DNA of 64,000 nt from Manduca sexta (lineage: Eukaryota; Arthropoda; Insecta; Lepidoptera; Sphingidae). Each line of letters begins with the position of its first letter. Position 1 is the stretch's first letter. The DNA lies in the NCBI RefSeq assembly GCF_014839805.1, contig NC_051119.1:6131245-6195244 (forward strand). Direction: 5' to 3'. Below the pieces are notes generated by a model, which saw only the letters and a list, made by a program, of their open reading frames with translations, ran no database searches and had not been told where the DNA came from. Below, one piece after another: positions 25,601 to 36,500 of the stretch. The position numbers were made by a program, and so were the translations under genes.

Positions 25601-27312
25601 GCGATAGCCTTGTTGGTTGTGGAACGGACTGCCGAGACGAATGTCCGCTGGTTCAAATCCCAAGGGCACCTCTGACATTTCTAGACAAATGATGTGTGTA
25701 TTTTTTGTGAATTATCGCTTGCTTTAACGGTGAAGGAAAACATCGTGAGGAAACCTGCACAACTGAGAAGTTCTCTATAGGAATTTCGAAGATCTGTGAA
25801 GTCTACCAATCCACACTGGGCCAGCGTGGTGGCCTAAGGCCTAATCCCTGTCAGTAGTAGAGGAGGCCCGTGCCCAACAGTGGGACAGTATATAATACAG
25901 GTTTGATATTATTTTATTATTATTATTATTATTATTAGATATTTGGAATATATATAGATTATGTCCTGGGAGAAATACAAACTCATGGTCAAATTTAGAG
26001 GAACGCTAAACAAAAAGTGCAGCAGTAGACTTACAAAGGCTAAAGAAGAATAAAACAAAAGATAGATATATTTGGCTCAATTGCACATTTTTTTAAGTTT
26101 TATTAGGGATCGCGTGATGTAAATCGTTAATTTTAACATTTTTGCAACATAATCCAAATTTATTACACTGTATATTGAAAGAAAGAAAGAAAAGAAATTT
26201 ATTTTGCGACATACAAGTTACACAAACATAACAAACAAACAAGCAAAACAGACAAAAAAACTTAAAAACTATGTTTGTCACAAAAATGACACCAACTCAG
26301 CAATATGCTGACAGTGAAGCCAGCGCTCATCTTCAATTGGGTCGTTTGTTGGAAATGACGTGACGGAAGACAAAAAATAAAAACAATATGTAATAATTGA
26401 TAACATTTTATCTAAAACACTTAAAGTCTTAAGCGAGCAGATCTTCCAGATAAATGTATTATTAAAATAGTTATTTACCTCTTCCCCAATTTTCCGCTAA
26501 ATCCAAATGGGAGTCCAACGAGGCGACCGTCATCTGCGAGTTGATGCCAGCGAAGGCGTATACAACGTGGGTACAAAGATTCGTGTTTATATGACTTACG
26601 TCGAATTTGCCCAACCCTAGCCGATATGTCGCCCAGGTTCCGTAGTAACAGACCACGATTTCTGCCAAAATAAACATAAATAATTTATCTATATATATAA
26701 AAATGAATGCCTATTTCCCTTGGTCACGCCATCACGCGTGAACGGCTGGACCGATTTCACTATTTATTTTTTGTTGTGTTTGTTATTATTAGGAGAAAGT
26801 TCTTATGAAAGAAAAAATTAAAAAAATTGCGCGGATAATTAGAAAATTTAAGGACACTTAACGAAAATATAAATTTTATATCAATTCAATTGTCAATTGT
26901 TTGAAATAACTGTCAGCGATTGACAGAATGCGCGCTGCAAATTCATAGTTAAGACGGGACAACGTCTGTCGGATTAGCTAGTATACATATAATTTATAGA
27001 CAGTTAATGATATAAATGTTAAACTTAATATATAAATCTGTAACTAATAGCCGGAGCTAGAAATTGGTAGTAGCAATATTTGCTAAAGTTACTTAACTGA
27101 TGGTTGATAGAGTTGCTGAAGACGCCGAAGCAACTATGATCATATATGATCATATTCGTGTAAGTATTTCTTGGCAAAAAATTAACAGCGTTTGCGCGGT
27201 GCCTAACGTAATAGTAAAAAATATGAATTTATTTATAACACTTACTCTCACTGGCGACATGGCCAATTACCATAAAAAGGACACAAACGAACACAATTTT
27301 CGCTCCCTGCAT
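19470..27312 (-). CDS. Secreted family-18 chitinase with mucin-like linker and CBM14 domain (8 exons)
   Basis: Endochitinase that would hydrolyse beta-1,4 links of chitin outside the cell (cuticle or gut peritrophic matrix). Exons: 27246-27312, 26479-26661, 25257-25357, 24248-24513, 23740-23900, 23299-23453, 19882-21469 and 19470-19669. Phases agree and total 2721 nt, 906 aa. Residues 1 to about 21 are a signal peptide ([21 protein letters not shown]). The GH18 domain spans about 23-401 and shows all four motifs: KTILAVGGW (100-108), [11 protein letters not shown] (141-151; acid residues D142, D145, D147 and proton donor E149), MAYD (214-217) and [11 protein letters not shown] (363-373). So it should be active, unlike IDGF-type relatives. 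Residues about 402-840 form a Thr/Ser/Pro-rich, N-glycosylation-rich repeat linker. The last exon is a six-cysteine CBM14. Which insect chitinase group it belongs to is uncertain. Confidence 0.93.
19930..21090 (-). repeat. Coding minisatellite in the chitinase linker (120/132-bp units)
   Basis: Ten copies of a core like WRPTNETSS can be counted, eight of them preceded by TTSIAPNST. Spacing is 40 residues (120 bp), or 44 residues (132 bp) where an extra EPTS/EPTA/KPTT-type tetrapeptide is present. Each unit carries Asn-X-Ser/Thr sites (NST, NET, NTT) and many Thr/Ser for O-glycans. Units are near-identical at DNA level, which points to recent expansion or gene conversion. Confidence 0.85.
21700..21860. 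repeat. Dispersed repeat D, in chitinase intron 6
   Basis: AATAGCGAGCGTAGTGAAATACC.. TTTGTAATTC.. GGTGGTCGTATCGCTTACTATCAGGCG.. ending in an A-run. Related pieces lie at 27700-27840 and 41660-41745, and a shorter one at 23225-23275. Confidence 0.5.
22391..22535 (+). repeat. Dispersed repeat family A, copy 4 (3' truncated)
   Basis: Head and central blocks are present (GGATATATTATATATCCACCC, CAAGGTATTAAAATCCGCC, GTGTCTCGCGTTTCGCGATCAGCCTGTGTATAT). The 3' half is missing. It lies in chitinase intron 6. Confidence 0.65.
24540..24782 (-). mobile_element. tRNA-derived SINE family C, in chitinase intron 3
   Basis: On the minus strand it reads as a tRNA-like head with the B-box-type sequence GGTTGGAATCCCGGGTCGGGCAAAG, followed by GGGTTTTTCTGCTCAGTATCAGCCCGGAGTCTGGAATTT. 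It is colinear with the copies at 48615, 53108 and 55771. Confidence 0.65.
25597..25936 (+). mobile_element. tRNA-derived SINE family M (Metulj-like), in chitinase intron 2
   Basis: The head GCGGCGATAGCCTTGTTGG (A box) and GGTTCAAATCCC (B box) form a pol III promoter like that of a tRNA. The body contains TTTAACGGTGAAGGAAAACATCGTGAGGAAACCTGCA and GCCAGCGTGGTGG, then an (ATT)n tail at 25912-25936. This matches the SINE type described in butterflies as Metulj (from memory of the family). Confidence 0.75.
26688..26981 (+). mobile_element. Short Helitron-like element in chitinase intron 1
   Basis: Begins A|TCTATATATATAAAAATG (T at 26688) and ends GGATTAGCTAG|T (CTAG 26978-26981). The inside (ACGCGTGAACGGCTGGACCGATTT, TGTCAATTGTTTGAAATAACTGTCAG, GCGCGCTGCAAATTCATAG) matches the inverted copy at 42567-42975. 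Non-coding, 294 bp. Confidence 0.75.
27246..27312 (-). CDS. First chitinase coding exon (signal peptide)
   Basis: ATG at 27310-27312 (minus), 22 codons plus one base, ending in A before the donor GTAAGTG. The translation is a short basic start followed by a hydrophobic core ([12 protein letters not shown]) and a small-residue cleavage zone (HVAS). The phase fits the acceptor at 26662-26664 exactly, giving [14 protein letters not shown]. Chosen because it is the only nearby ATG with a signal peptide and matching donor phase. Confidence 0.8.
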
Positions 27313-29156
27313 TTTCAAATGCATAAATACAGTATACCCGTTAGTATAGTATTTATAAATACATCTTTATCTATAAGTACACTTGTTTTGGAATTGCTGA
27401 TAGCAATGTTGAATACGTAGTGATTTATTTGATTTGTCATAGTCTTAGAAACGTTTTTTGTTATTATCGACACGTGACTTTTAGGTAAGGATATATATGT
27501 ACAACTAATTTTCATATTTCAATAGTTAACCTTCGCTCTCTCATACTCATTGCAGACGGATATTTGTCTGTGCTCTGAGTGAATTCACAAAGATAGCGGC
27601 CATGATAACTTCATATAAAATGTGAAGATTGTAAGAAAGTTACTGTTTATTTGTATTGTTAACTACTGCATTAAATTACCCTGTAATAGTAGAAACACCT
27701 TACAGCGGTGTCAAGCGCAACGAAATACCACGTAGCGGTTTGTAATTCGAAGATCGTGTAGATTTATCACTAAATATATCGCTTATTATAAGGCGAATGG
27801 CATGCCCGTAGTCATTCATTTGTACAAAAATATAAAAAAATTGTACACGAAAATTTCACTTCCATCATAACTACATGCATACATTAACTCCATCAAAAAA
27901 TCTCGACGGCAAGATTCCAGCAAAAAAATCCAGACAATCTCGTTGAAAAGCAAAATTTATTCCCCGTTAGCATAATAAAGAACAACGCGCCCGACATGTA
28001 TTTCATTCAGGCTGCACAGAAAAAAAACTAACTACATTTTTAAATTCTCATTATTTCGCCAACTTCGTGCCGATTAAACTTTCATCCGATATGAAAACTT
28101 CATTGTTTACAGACATTTTGAGCCGTGAAATTGATTACGAAAATCCGTAACCGGTCGAATTCTTGCGAATTGCTAGTGGAAATTGAATTTTTAAAACCAT
28201 ACGCGGGCTTTTATGTCGGCGAACGAGTCTAGTTTTATTTGTGAAAACATTGCAGTAATAATTTAGCTTGGACGACGGGCGGCCGCTCAAATAAAAGTCG
28301 AAAAAAATGTCTCTACAGACCACATGCGCTTTTTCGGCCTATGTGCGGCGCGGTACGTTTATTTGTTGCTAGGAACGTTGTGGTAACGCCTAAATGGATT
28401 CCGTGTGGGTTTCAAAATTCTTTGTTCCGATATTGACTTTGAAGAACCGTACCCATTTTTAATTTTCGCATTTAACTTTTTAATTTCGTTCGGAACTTTT
28501 CCATTTACCATTTAAGAGCTTGGCGTTCTTGTTTAGGCACAAAGTGCTTTGTCTGTGATGCTATTTTTAGGAATCATACTGTATATTGTTTTTGGACTAA
28601 ATTCGTTTTTATCGGCTTTGGCTCGTATTTCAATACAATATTCAATAGTAAACAAGATACCGAGTTATGGAAAAAGAATCGATAGGTAAACGACAAAATG
28701 TCACATAGGTATGAGTGATAAAGACTATGTGAAGCCAAAATTCACAGATTATCTTTCTAAAGCCGTGTGTTATCTTCCGCCGAGTATTGTACCTTTCTAA
28801 CTGATGATATTCACTGTCGCGTACTGTACATGTTTAAAATCAGAACTCGAAATACAGGGTAAAGCCGTTGTTAAACATAAGCTCATGACGTTAATGTAGA
28901 ATCTGTAAGTGGTTAGTAATTCGATTTATTAGCGTAATTAACTGAACATTACGCATCGAGTAGCAAAATAACAAGTACTTATTAAAATTAATCGTAATGC
29001 ACTGATATGAGTAGTTTGATGACGTGGTTAAGCGTTTGTTCGTAAATATCCTATATTTATAAAATTAATAGGAAAATTCTGATTATTTGTAAAGATGTTT
29101 AGATGTGCTGAACGGATTTTGATGAAATTTGGCATAAATATAAACCAAATTTTGTA
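27313..29156. other. Chitinase upstream region; no gene seen
   Basis: Holds the promoter side of the chitinase gene and a repeat D fragment at about 27700-27840. A slightly GC-richer patch at 28200-28400 has no coding signal I can support. Confidence 0.35.
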
Positions 29157-29420
29157 TTGTTTGTGGTTGGATATATTTTATATCCGCTCTGATACACAAG
29201 CTGTTAAAACTCGTCGTAATAGCCCACGTTAGTGTGTCGCGTTCCGGGATCAGCCTGTGTATATCCGGTTCCAACAAGCCGGCATAATTATGTCGACTGT
29301 CGAGGGGTATTCATCTCTCGTTAGTCAACACTTTATTGGACCCCACTCCATTTGTCATCAGGTGTAGTGCGATTGCATAGGGAGGCAGCATAAAAAAATA
29401 TCCATTCAGTGATTATTATT
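29157..29420 (+). repeat. Dispersed repeat family A, copy 5 (long form)
   Basis: Full copy ending ..CATCAGGTGTAGTGCGATTGCATAG..GGCAGCATAAAAAAATATCCATTCAGTGATTATTATT. The same extended tail is seen in the copy at 44414-44690, so these two form a subfamily. Confidence 0.75.
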
Positions 29421-29839
29421 ATTATTATTTTATTGTATTTTTATTTTAATTATAAAATGTAGGGAACGTTGCGCACGTCTGTATTGGATGCGCAGTGCTC
29501 TGTCTCGCTATGTCCAGTGGCATTCTGTGTCGGAGTAAGCGAGATGGAGCATCTTATAGCTAATGTGGATGTGTGCGGCGTTAGCTTTTATGTGATAGTA
29601 TAACAAGGTATAGGTAGTTCATAAGAGTACTTGTCTTCATGTGTACTTGTCTTTACATATTTTTATTTCTCTTTATTGTTATATTTTATTGTTCTTTTCT
29701 TCATTTTGAACTTGTACTTTTTTATGTGTGTTGTGTGCAATACATGCTGGTCAAGTTTCTTTATTTTCAAGGTATTTTTATATACATTTAAACAAAAAAG
29801 ACATGCATATAAAAATATAAAAAAAATTATGACCCTCGG

Positions 29840-30190
29840 ATGGCGAAGCTCAAGACCCAGGCCACCGGCGGTTAGGGATTCAAAGTGAGGAATCTCCTCA
29901 CAATGCGCGCCGTGTCCAGCAATACTGCCTTCTGCATCTGGCCTCCGACCTAACGGCCAATTGAAAGCTTCTGAAGATGTTGGTTGAGGCTCTTTGTATA
30001 TCAGCCCATGCGCAGAAACGACAATCGGGACAATAATTGTAGAGTCCACATCCCACATGTCGGTAACCTCATGTGCCAAGTCTAAATATTTAGACATTTT
30101 ATCTTTTTCAGCCTTAACAAGGTTATCGTTATGCGGAATGGTGAAATCAACAAGCAATACATGCTTATTATTATGATAACAATCTATGGC
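29840..30190 (-). pseudogene. LINE polyprotein C-terminal relic
   Basis: The minus-strand frame reads VDFTIPHNDNLVKAEKDK.. KYLDLAHEVTDMWDV.. IIVPIVVSAHGLI, the conserved region downstream of reverse transcriptase in many animal LINEs. It is followed by GRRPDAEGSIAGHGAHCEEI-like tail sequence. No upstream reverse transcriptase is present. Confidence 0.6.
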
Positions 30191-30239
30191 TGTTTATTTA
30201 ATTTGGAGGATCGAACTACGATTTTTTTCTTCAGGTATT

Positions 30240-30900
30240 TCCCAACATTTATCGATGATTGCGTCCTATTAAAGCACGTAATTGAACTGGAGTGGAGACC
30301 GCTATTGGGTAGACTTAGTGTGGGACGCCCTACTGTCATTTCCTGAGGTGATTCCCCCACCATTAACGCAGTCTAGCAAAGGCGACAGTCTCGCGCGGCG
30401 CCGCATCCTCGAGGAGCTGTCCACCACTGAGAACCCGCTGTGGCTTGGGACCAAGCTGCGTCCCTACGAGAAGCAGGAGCTCAAAGATTTGGCGGGTAGT
30501 GGATGGATGCGCGCTGCTCAAGACCGGTATGGGTGGCGATTACTTGGGGAGGTCTACGTTCTCCAGTGGATGGCTACAGGCCAGGGGTGGCCATCTTGGT
30601 AAGTCCCAAGATCTACTTTTCACTGATGATACTCTGTGCGATCTACCAAGCTACATACACACATATACACAATTTATTATTATTTTGATTAAAAAATGAT
30701 ACAAGACGATGCGTGCAGCAGTTAGTGATTAGGTATGTTGCGCGGTCTGTTCTACGTATTTATATTTTTGCCCTGCCACGATCGACTGGACTTGTCGCGA
30801 TCGACTGGTTGATCGACCGGTTGGCCACCCCTGCTATAGGCTAATAGCTGAAAGCACGTAATAGTTACAAATACAATCTACGATAGACCAACGTAATTCT
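30240..30900 (+). pseudogene. RTE-type LINE 3' coding relic, interrupted by a hAT MITE
   Basis: The plus-strand frame includes LARRRILEELSTTENPLW-like sequence, then DLAGSGWMRAAQDRYGWRLLGEVYVLQW, which resembles the RTE C-terminus (WMR.AQDR..WR.LGEAYVQQW). The 252-bp MITE at 30582-30833 splits it. GC content is higher than the flanks, as expected for a transferred or recently active element. Confidence 0.55.
30582..30833. mobile_element. hAT-type MITE with 8-bp target duplication
   Basis: Ends are CAGGGGTGGCCA (30582) and its inverse TGGCCACCCCTG (to 30833). Flanking octamers CTACAGGC (30574-30581) and CTATAGGC (30834-30841) differ by one base. An 8-bp duplication and CAGGGG ends are hAT hallmarks. 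The interior has repeated CGATCGACTGG motifs and no ORF. Confidence 0.8.
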
Positions 30901-33670
30901 TGAATATGTATTTATTTAGTTATTTATTAGTTTTTCCAGCAGACTTAACACTACGATTGCAATAATTTAAATATTATAACTTATATCTATAATGTAAGCC
31001 CAAGTAAGGAAAACTCAACATGCACATTATTTAAACTAAAAGTGACTTAAGCCCAGCAAATTAAGCGCAATATAATTTGGAGACGTTCACGTATATTAAA
31101 CCCAATACATTGTTTACGGTAGCTTTATTTATTATAATTAAATTTATAACTAGCCTAAATGAAACTACGCAACAGCTATTTTGGGATTTCGTTACGCAGC
31201 GGACAATATATTTATTGTCATTGCAAGCGTTTTGTACGTTTATTATTTCAATGTGAACCAAGGCAATGAATTTATGAGGATATCATAAATGAAACATGTG
31301 GGACAAATTAAGTTCTAAGCGGCTTGTGGAGACTTGTGGTTTTAGCCCTAAAGAATGCACTCTATCGATATATTATATATGTATTACGTACTAGATTTGA
31401 CTTTCTGAACATTCACTGTATTCAACTGAATTGAGCTGCAATCCATTCAAACTGACTTTAGTATGGTCTATATTGACTTGTTGTTGTGTATGGAGTGGTG
31501 CTCGTGATATACAAACTCGAGTCTCAGTGTAAACCTGGACTTGAATAAAAAATATTAGTCAAATAAGTAAAATTATTTATTGTTCAAGTGAATAAATAGG
31601 TTATAATAGTGACGTTTTGGTCGCCATTTTAGTTTAGATTTGGAACAAATAGCTTATATGGACGTTGGTGTCTATAGAATATACTTCAACGATGCACTCC
31701 GTGTTTTTTAATAATAATTTGACTATTTTGGTTTCTTTAATGATTTACAGTCAACTATAAAAGTGACTGATCAAATTCAAAACTTTAAAACACTTGTACA
31801 CATTAACTTGAATTGAAATATAATTTTTTCTTCATTTAAAACTATCTTTTACTTACGGCTGAGCCGTCATGTTAAGATTTCCAGGATAAAAGTCCCGTTT
31901 TATATTTTGCTAAGATAAAAATATGGCCTACAGCACTCAAGAGTAATTTAGCTTCCTATTAGTGAAAATATTCAAAATCGGTTCGGAAGTTCCAGAGATT
32001 AGCCTCTACAAACAAACAAACTTACAAACTATTTGCATTTCTAATATTTGAATACATGAAGTACACCTTCTGAAGTTTATTTTATTAAAGCAATAATGTT
32101 TATCAATACGCAAACAAAAGTTTAAAGATTTTAAATGATTTAGAATTTTTAGTTTCTTTTGCCGTTGATATTCAAAATATTTCTTGGAAATTTCCTTATA
32201 ATTCAATGCTTTAAACTCAATAATCAAATATAAGCTGCAACATACTCTCTGCCTTGCACACGCGCCCAATAATAGCCGTGACGTCACTAACTGCGATCAT
32301 GTATTCTTTACATTTAACATCCTGTATTGTGTAAAATATTTCAAATACTTTTACGTACAAGTATATACTTAATATGTTTCTATTCAATTTCAAAAAGTAA
32401 AACCTTACACACACGCCTTTTATCTCGAAGGGGTAAGCAGAAGCAACTGGGGCACCCACTTTGATCCATGTTTAATCGGTCCTATAATGTACGGGACGAC
32501 TGTACCGCCATATAGGGCACAAATTCCAAACTAAGGGCTAATACTAAGTAGAAAAGCCCAATAGTAATGCTTGATCCTGAGATCGAACCCAGACCTCAAC
32601 ACTGCCGACGTACCGTAACACTACGCTTCCGAGGCAATCAAAAAACGTATTGCAAAAATCATTTTTAATTTTGTAAGTACAAAACCTCCATGATTTGAAA
32701 TGATGAGCCCAGCCCAGCAGCTCCACATAAAACATGATATTTTCACTCGTCCAAATGATTGCTATCGGCCGTGACAATTGCTGTATTGTAAAGTGTAAAA
32801 TTACTCGAGCAGCTGAATTGGGAAAAATCGTTAGATATTTCAAGCTTGCCGCTACACAATTGATGTTAACAATGCGCCTTACTATTTGTATTCGAAGGGT
32901 ACTCGATTGTATATAATTTTGTGTTAAATTGACGCTAATATTGATTTTGTGTATTTTTAAATATGTAACAGCCATTAGCACAAAAAAGAAATCCTTCTGT
33001 GAAAACAGCATAAAAATTCGGTAAGAAGTGAGGCAGTAATTTGAATTTCAAAGGCGAGGAGTGGAGATATCTCTCCAACTCTTTCTGTCGCACGCAGCGT
33101 AATGCGTGCTGACGTCACATGCAAGTATTTCGTCCCTTTTTCTGCTTTTTGTCACTCACTCTTACTATCTCACGTTAATGGTTGATAACTTGTAGATTTA
33201 TCACCAGATTTCAATTATTTCTTTTGTTATAAAATTTATACGAAGAACATATTTTATAAAAGGTATAAATAAAAATAAATCAAATACCCTATTCTAGCAA
33301 TCGTCAAATGATAATCGTCAACAGAATATATGGCTGTCTACACCATATTATCAGAGCTAGTGAGGCCAATTTGCCGTGGCAAAATAAAATCTTATCCGTT
33401 AGATCAGCCGACGTTTTTAAAAGGCTTTCTAATATGATTTACCCAGAACTGACTTCCTTAAGTACTTACCGTTGATATCATGGAGCGACCCGTTGTAAAA
33501 ATTCTTTAAGTAACATGTTTCTATGTTTTGCTTTAATAATCCCCAATAAAAATCAGCATGTATTTTTCAAACCAAAAGAATGGACTGGTAATAAGACTAT
33601 AAAAGACAGACAGTCATTTAATAAAATTACAAAATTAGACTTATACGATGGTGTTATAATTTATGTGGTA
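30901..33670. other. Intergenic, old repeats only
   Basis: Contains a diverged Helitron-like 3' half at about 31846-32030 (AAGTCCCGTTTTATATTTT.., ..TTCCAGAGATTAGCC, AACAAACAAAC) and a SINE C copy at 32405-32640. No gene was recognised in the rest. Confidence 0.4.
32405..32640 (-). mobile_element. tRNA-derived SINE family C copy
   Basis: Reverse copy with ACGCCTTTTATCTCGAAGGGGTAAGCAGA at its 3' end and the head GGAAGCGTAGTGTTACGGTACG..TGGGTTCGATCTC (B box) on the minus strand, near 32570-32635. Confidence 0.65.
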
Positions 33671-33840
33671 CTAGCTTTTGCACGTGGCTTTGCCTGCGTG
33701 AATGAGTTTTTCGAGATAAAAAGTAGTCTATCTCCTTCCCAGTGTCTCAAACTATCACCATACAAATCATCGAAATATATTTGGTAGTTTTTTGTTTACC
33801 GCCTTAAAATATACGCGGCAGGGGACAATGTATAATATGT
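33671..33840 (-). mobile_element. 3' fragment of a Helitron-like element
   Basis: On the minus strand it ends ..GCCACGTGCAAAAGCTAG|T (CTAG 33671-33674). It contains the blocks AGTCTATCTCCTTCCCAGTGTCTCAAACT and CGCGGCAGGGGACAATGT shared with 13585-13790. The 5' part is missing. Confidence 0.6.
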
Positions 33841-33984
33841 AATTATAACGTATCTCGTTTGTGTAAATACATTTTTTTATCACAACTAATTTTTCTTCCC
33901 GTACACAGTGTAATACTGGCATAGTTAGCACTATTGACACTCAGCGCGAACATCAAGGTCTAATATGCAAGGGTGAAGCCAAGG

Positions 33985-34215
33985 TAGGGGCGGAAGCTGC
34001 TTAAGAGTTTCTAAAAAAGTTGCCAAATGTAAAGCAACCAAAGTCCTAATTCTTTGACCGGAGTTGCTTGATCGATCATTCCCGTACGGTCACGCTCTGC
34101 TCTATGTTATTGTTAAATCGGTAAAGGGGAAGTGGGGAGGAACATGTGATCTCGACTTTACCTACAATTCATAATTTTCTCATTCACCATATCAACTTGC
34201 CCCGCAATGGGCCAT
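33985..34215. repeat. Dispersed repeat, partner of 15400-15660
   Basis: Colinear with the stretch at 15400-15660 (AAAGTCCTAATTCTTTGACCGGAGTTGCTTGATCGATC, CTCTATGTTATTGTTAAATCG, TCGACTTTACCTACAATTCAT). No inverted ends or ORF were seen. Confidence 0.65.
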
Positions 34216-34783
34216 CGCCCGGCGACGTATTTGCTAACTTATGATTTGCTCGTTTGATCAGTCAGCCATATAACAATAGTCGCGTAAAAGCGAGTCAGAA
34301 TCGAGTAAGTAATAACGAGTTTCTATCGAGTACAAATAGTAACGCATCTGGGATGAATGTTGAAATTGTTTTGGAACAGCGAATACACTAACGAGCAGTA
34401 TTGGATTTTATTTGGACAGTCTGTTTTTTTCTAATACCACGGATTTGTATCGACTTTTAATAAATCTATTTTACGAAATGGCGTTGGGTAGGTGTGTGTT
34501 TGATTTATTTCATTTAAATGTACTACTGTTTTGGTTTTGAATCGTTTGTTTTTTAGTTCGACTCTTAGTTGCCGCAATCATATTTTTTAATATTTTATCG
34601 TAGCTATGGTTAATTGTGTTTAATGTGGCGATAGGCTTACACCATAACATTATTTTAGTAATAAGTATAATAAATGATAATGATTGTAGTAATATCATAT
34701 ACTCGAATTTTTGTGCTTTTCATATACAAGCAGGCGTGATTGTACTTTCTGAATTTGTGATTATAAAATATATAAAACTGCTG

Positions 34784-34935
34784 TTGGTAGGATATATTTT
34801 ATATCTGCCTGGATAGCGAACACCTTACACAAGGTGTTAAAATCCGACATAGTGGCCCACGTAAGTGTTGCACTCCGGAATCAGCCTGTGTATATCTGGA
34901 TCCAACAGGATAAAAGGCGTGATTGTGTCTGTGAT
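34784..34935 (+). repeat. Dispersed repeat family A, copy 6 (3' truncated)
   Basis: Starts GTTGGTAGGATATATTTTATATCTGCC and runs through AGTGTTGCACTCCGGAATCAGCCTGTGTATATC before identity is lost. Confidence 0.7.
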
Positions 34936-35364
34936 GAAAGAAGCTCTATTAACCGCCTTGGTAGCGTTTCGTGGTAGGTACCACTGGTATGCTGAGATCT
35001 CTTCAATATCAGGTCGGAGTCAAGAATTGCGCTTAGTAAACGCTTATAGCTAACGCTAACGCTAATATACGTAAGTAAAGAAAAAAAAAACTTATCCTTC
35101 GCCCATTTAAACTACTCTACCTACCCCGGAAAGAGGAAAAGCCGTGATGTTATACAGACTGTAAACTAACACTCCGTTACGAAAGGAAATGGAAGAGATT
35201 ATTGAAAAAATACCCTGTCCCTATTGATCCCTGGGTCGGGTTTATCTAAGGCACGTATTGTTATTTAGTAGCTTTGGATAGCTTTTTATTTTATTTGTGA
35301 AAGGAAATTGTTGTTTACTAAACAATTTAGGTGTAGTACTTAATAAATTATTTATCCTTACTTA

Positions 35365-35862
35365 TACAACAAAGTCCGAACGCGATAAAGTTAAAAACTG
35401 CCAAACGGATTTTCATACGATATTCAACAACAATAATATGAGCCCTAAGTAATATACCGTCCCACTGCTGAGCACGGGCCTCCTCTACTACTGAAAGAGT
35501 TTAAGCCTTAATCCACCACGCTGGCTTAATGCGTAGTAGACTTTACACACCCTCAAAATTCCTATATATAGAACTTCTAAGGTAGGTTTCCTCACGATGG
35601 TTTCCTTCACCGTTAAAGCAATCGATAATTCACAAAGAATACAAACATGATTATAAGAAAAGTCAGAGGTGTGCCTTCGAGATTTGAACTGGCGGACGTT
35701 CGTCTCGGCAGTCCGTACCGCATTCAACTATTCTATTAACGCTTTCATCAATGGACGGAGTGATTTAATTGAGAGATTTATGTGTAATTCACTAATGTTT
35801 TGTACGGCAGGAAAATATTAGGCACGCTCTGCTACCTGGGCGAAACCGGGGCGGGTCGCTAG
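35365..35862 (+). mobile_element. Helitron-like element split by a SINE
   Basis: CAAACGGATTTTCATACGATATTC at 35400-35430 and GGCGAAACCGGGGCGGGTCGCTAG|T ending at 35862 are the two halves of the family whose other 3' end is at 12635. The SINE M at 35456-35735 lies between them, so the Helitron is the older insertion. Confidence 0.5.
35456..35735 (-). mobile_element. tRNA-derived SINE family M (Metulj-like), nested
   Basis: Reverse copy: CACTGCTGAGCACGGGCCTCCTCTACTACTG is its 3' region and CGGACGTTCGTCTCGGCAGTCCGTACCGC its tRNA-like head. The middle GGTTTCCTCACGATGGTTTCCTTCACCGTTAAAGC is the family core. Confidence 0.75.
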
Positions 35863-36284
35863 TATAATATAAGTTTATTACACTGCGCTCGTTACTATGA
35901 AATTAGATGTTAAAGCTTATAATTTCCAGTAATTACGGTACAAAGTTCTTCAAACCCGAACAACCTCGTGTTGGCACAATGCTGCTGGTAGACGTAAACT
36001 TTGCGGGGATACTTACCTAGCAGGTCTCTCACATATGAGATGAAACAATTTTGTTTTTCTTTTTTCGTGTACCTTAAAGTGATCCTACTATACCAAATAG
36101 TATGATGATGAGGTAATATCGACGTAAATATCGGCTTACCTTTGCGTGAAATGTCAATAATGAATGTCACAGAACTTTGATTGCGATGAGTTGCGTTCTG
36201 AAGTCTACGTTTACATGTGTTAAGAGAAGCCGGTATAAATCTGGCAAATGAGACATCCAATATCTATTGATAGCCTTTTTTATA

Positions 36285-36500
36285 CGGGCAAAGTGAACCA
36301 CTACACCTGATAGTAAGCGGAGTAAGAGCCAGATAGGGTTTCGACTGACTAGATATAGTTATCCCTCACCATTTGATGGCCTGTTTGAAAATATACACAG
36401 GCTGATCCCGGAACGTGACACTTACCTAAGCCACTATGGCGGTTTTCATGCCTTGTGTACGGCAGTCGCTATGCTGGCGGATACATTATCATACTACTAG
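36285..36500 (-). repeat. Dispersed repeat family A, copy 7
   Basis: Reverse copy with GATCCCGGAACGTGACACTTAC, CACTATGGCGGTTTTCATGCC and CGCTATGCTGGCGGATACAT. Confidence 0.65.

Noticed and set aside
25597..25680. Possible tRNA gene (A and B boxes)
   Set aside because: Same sequence heads several dispersed copies, no clover-leaf acceptor pairing, and it runs directly into a SINE body.
29631..29888. Hydrophobic 85-codon plus-strand frame
   Set aside because: T-rich low-complexity sequence next to a LINE tail, with no start context or homologue that I recognise.
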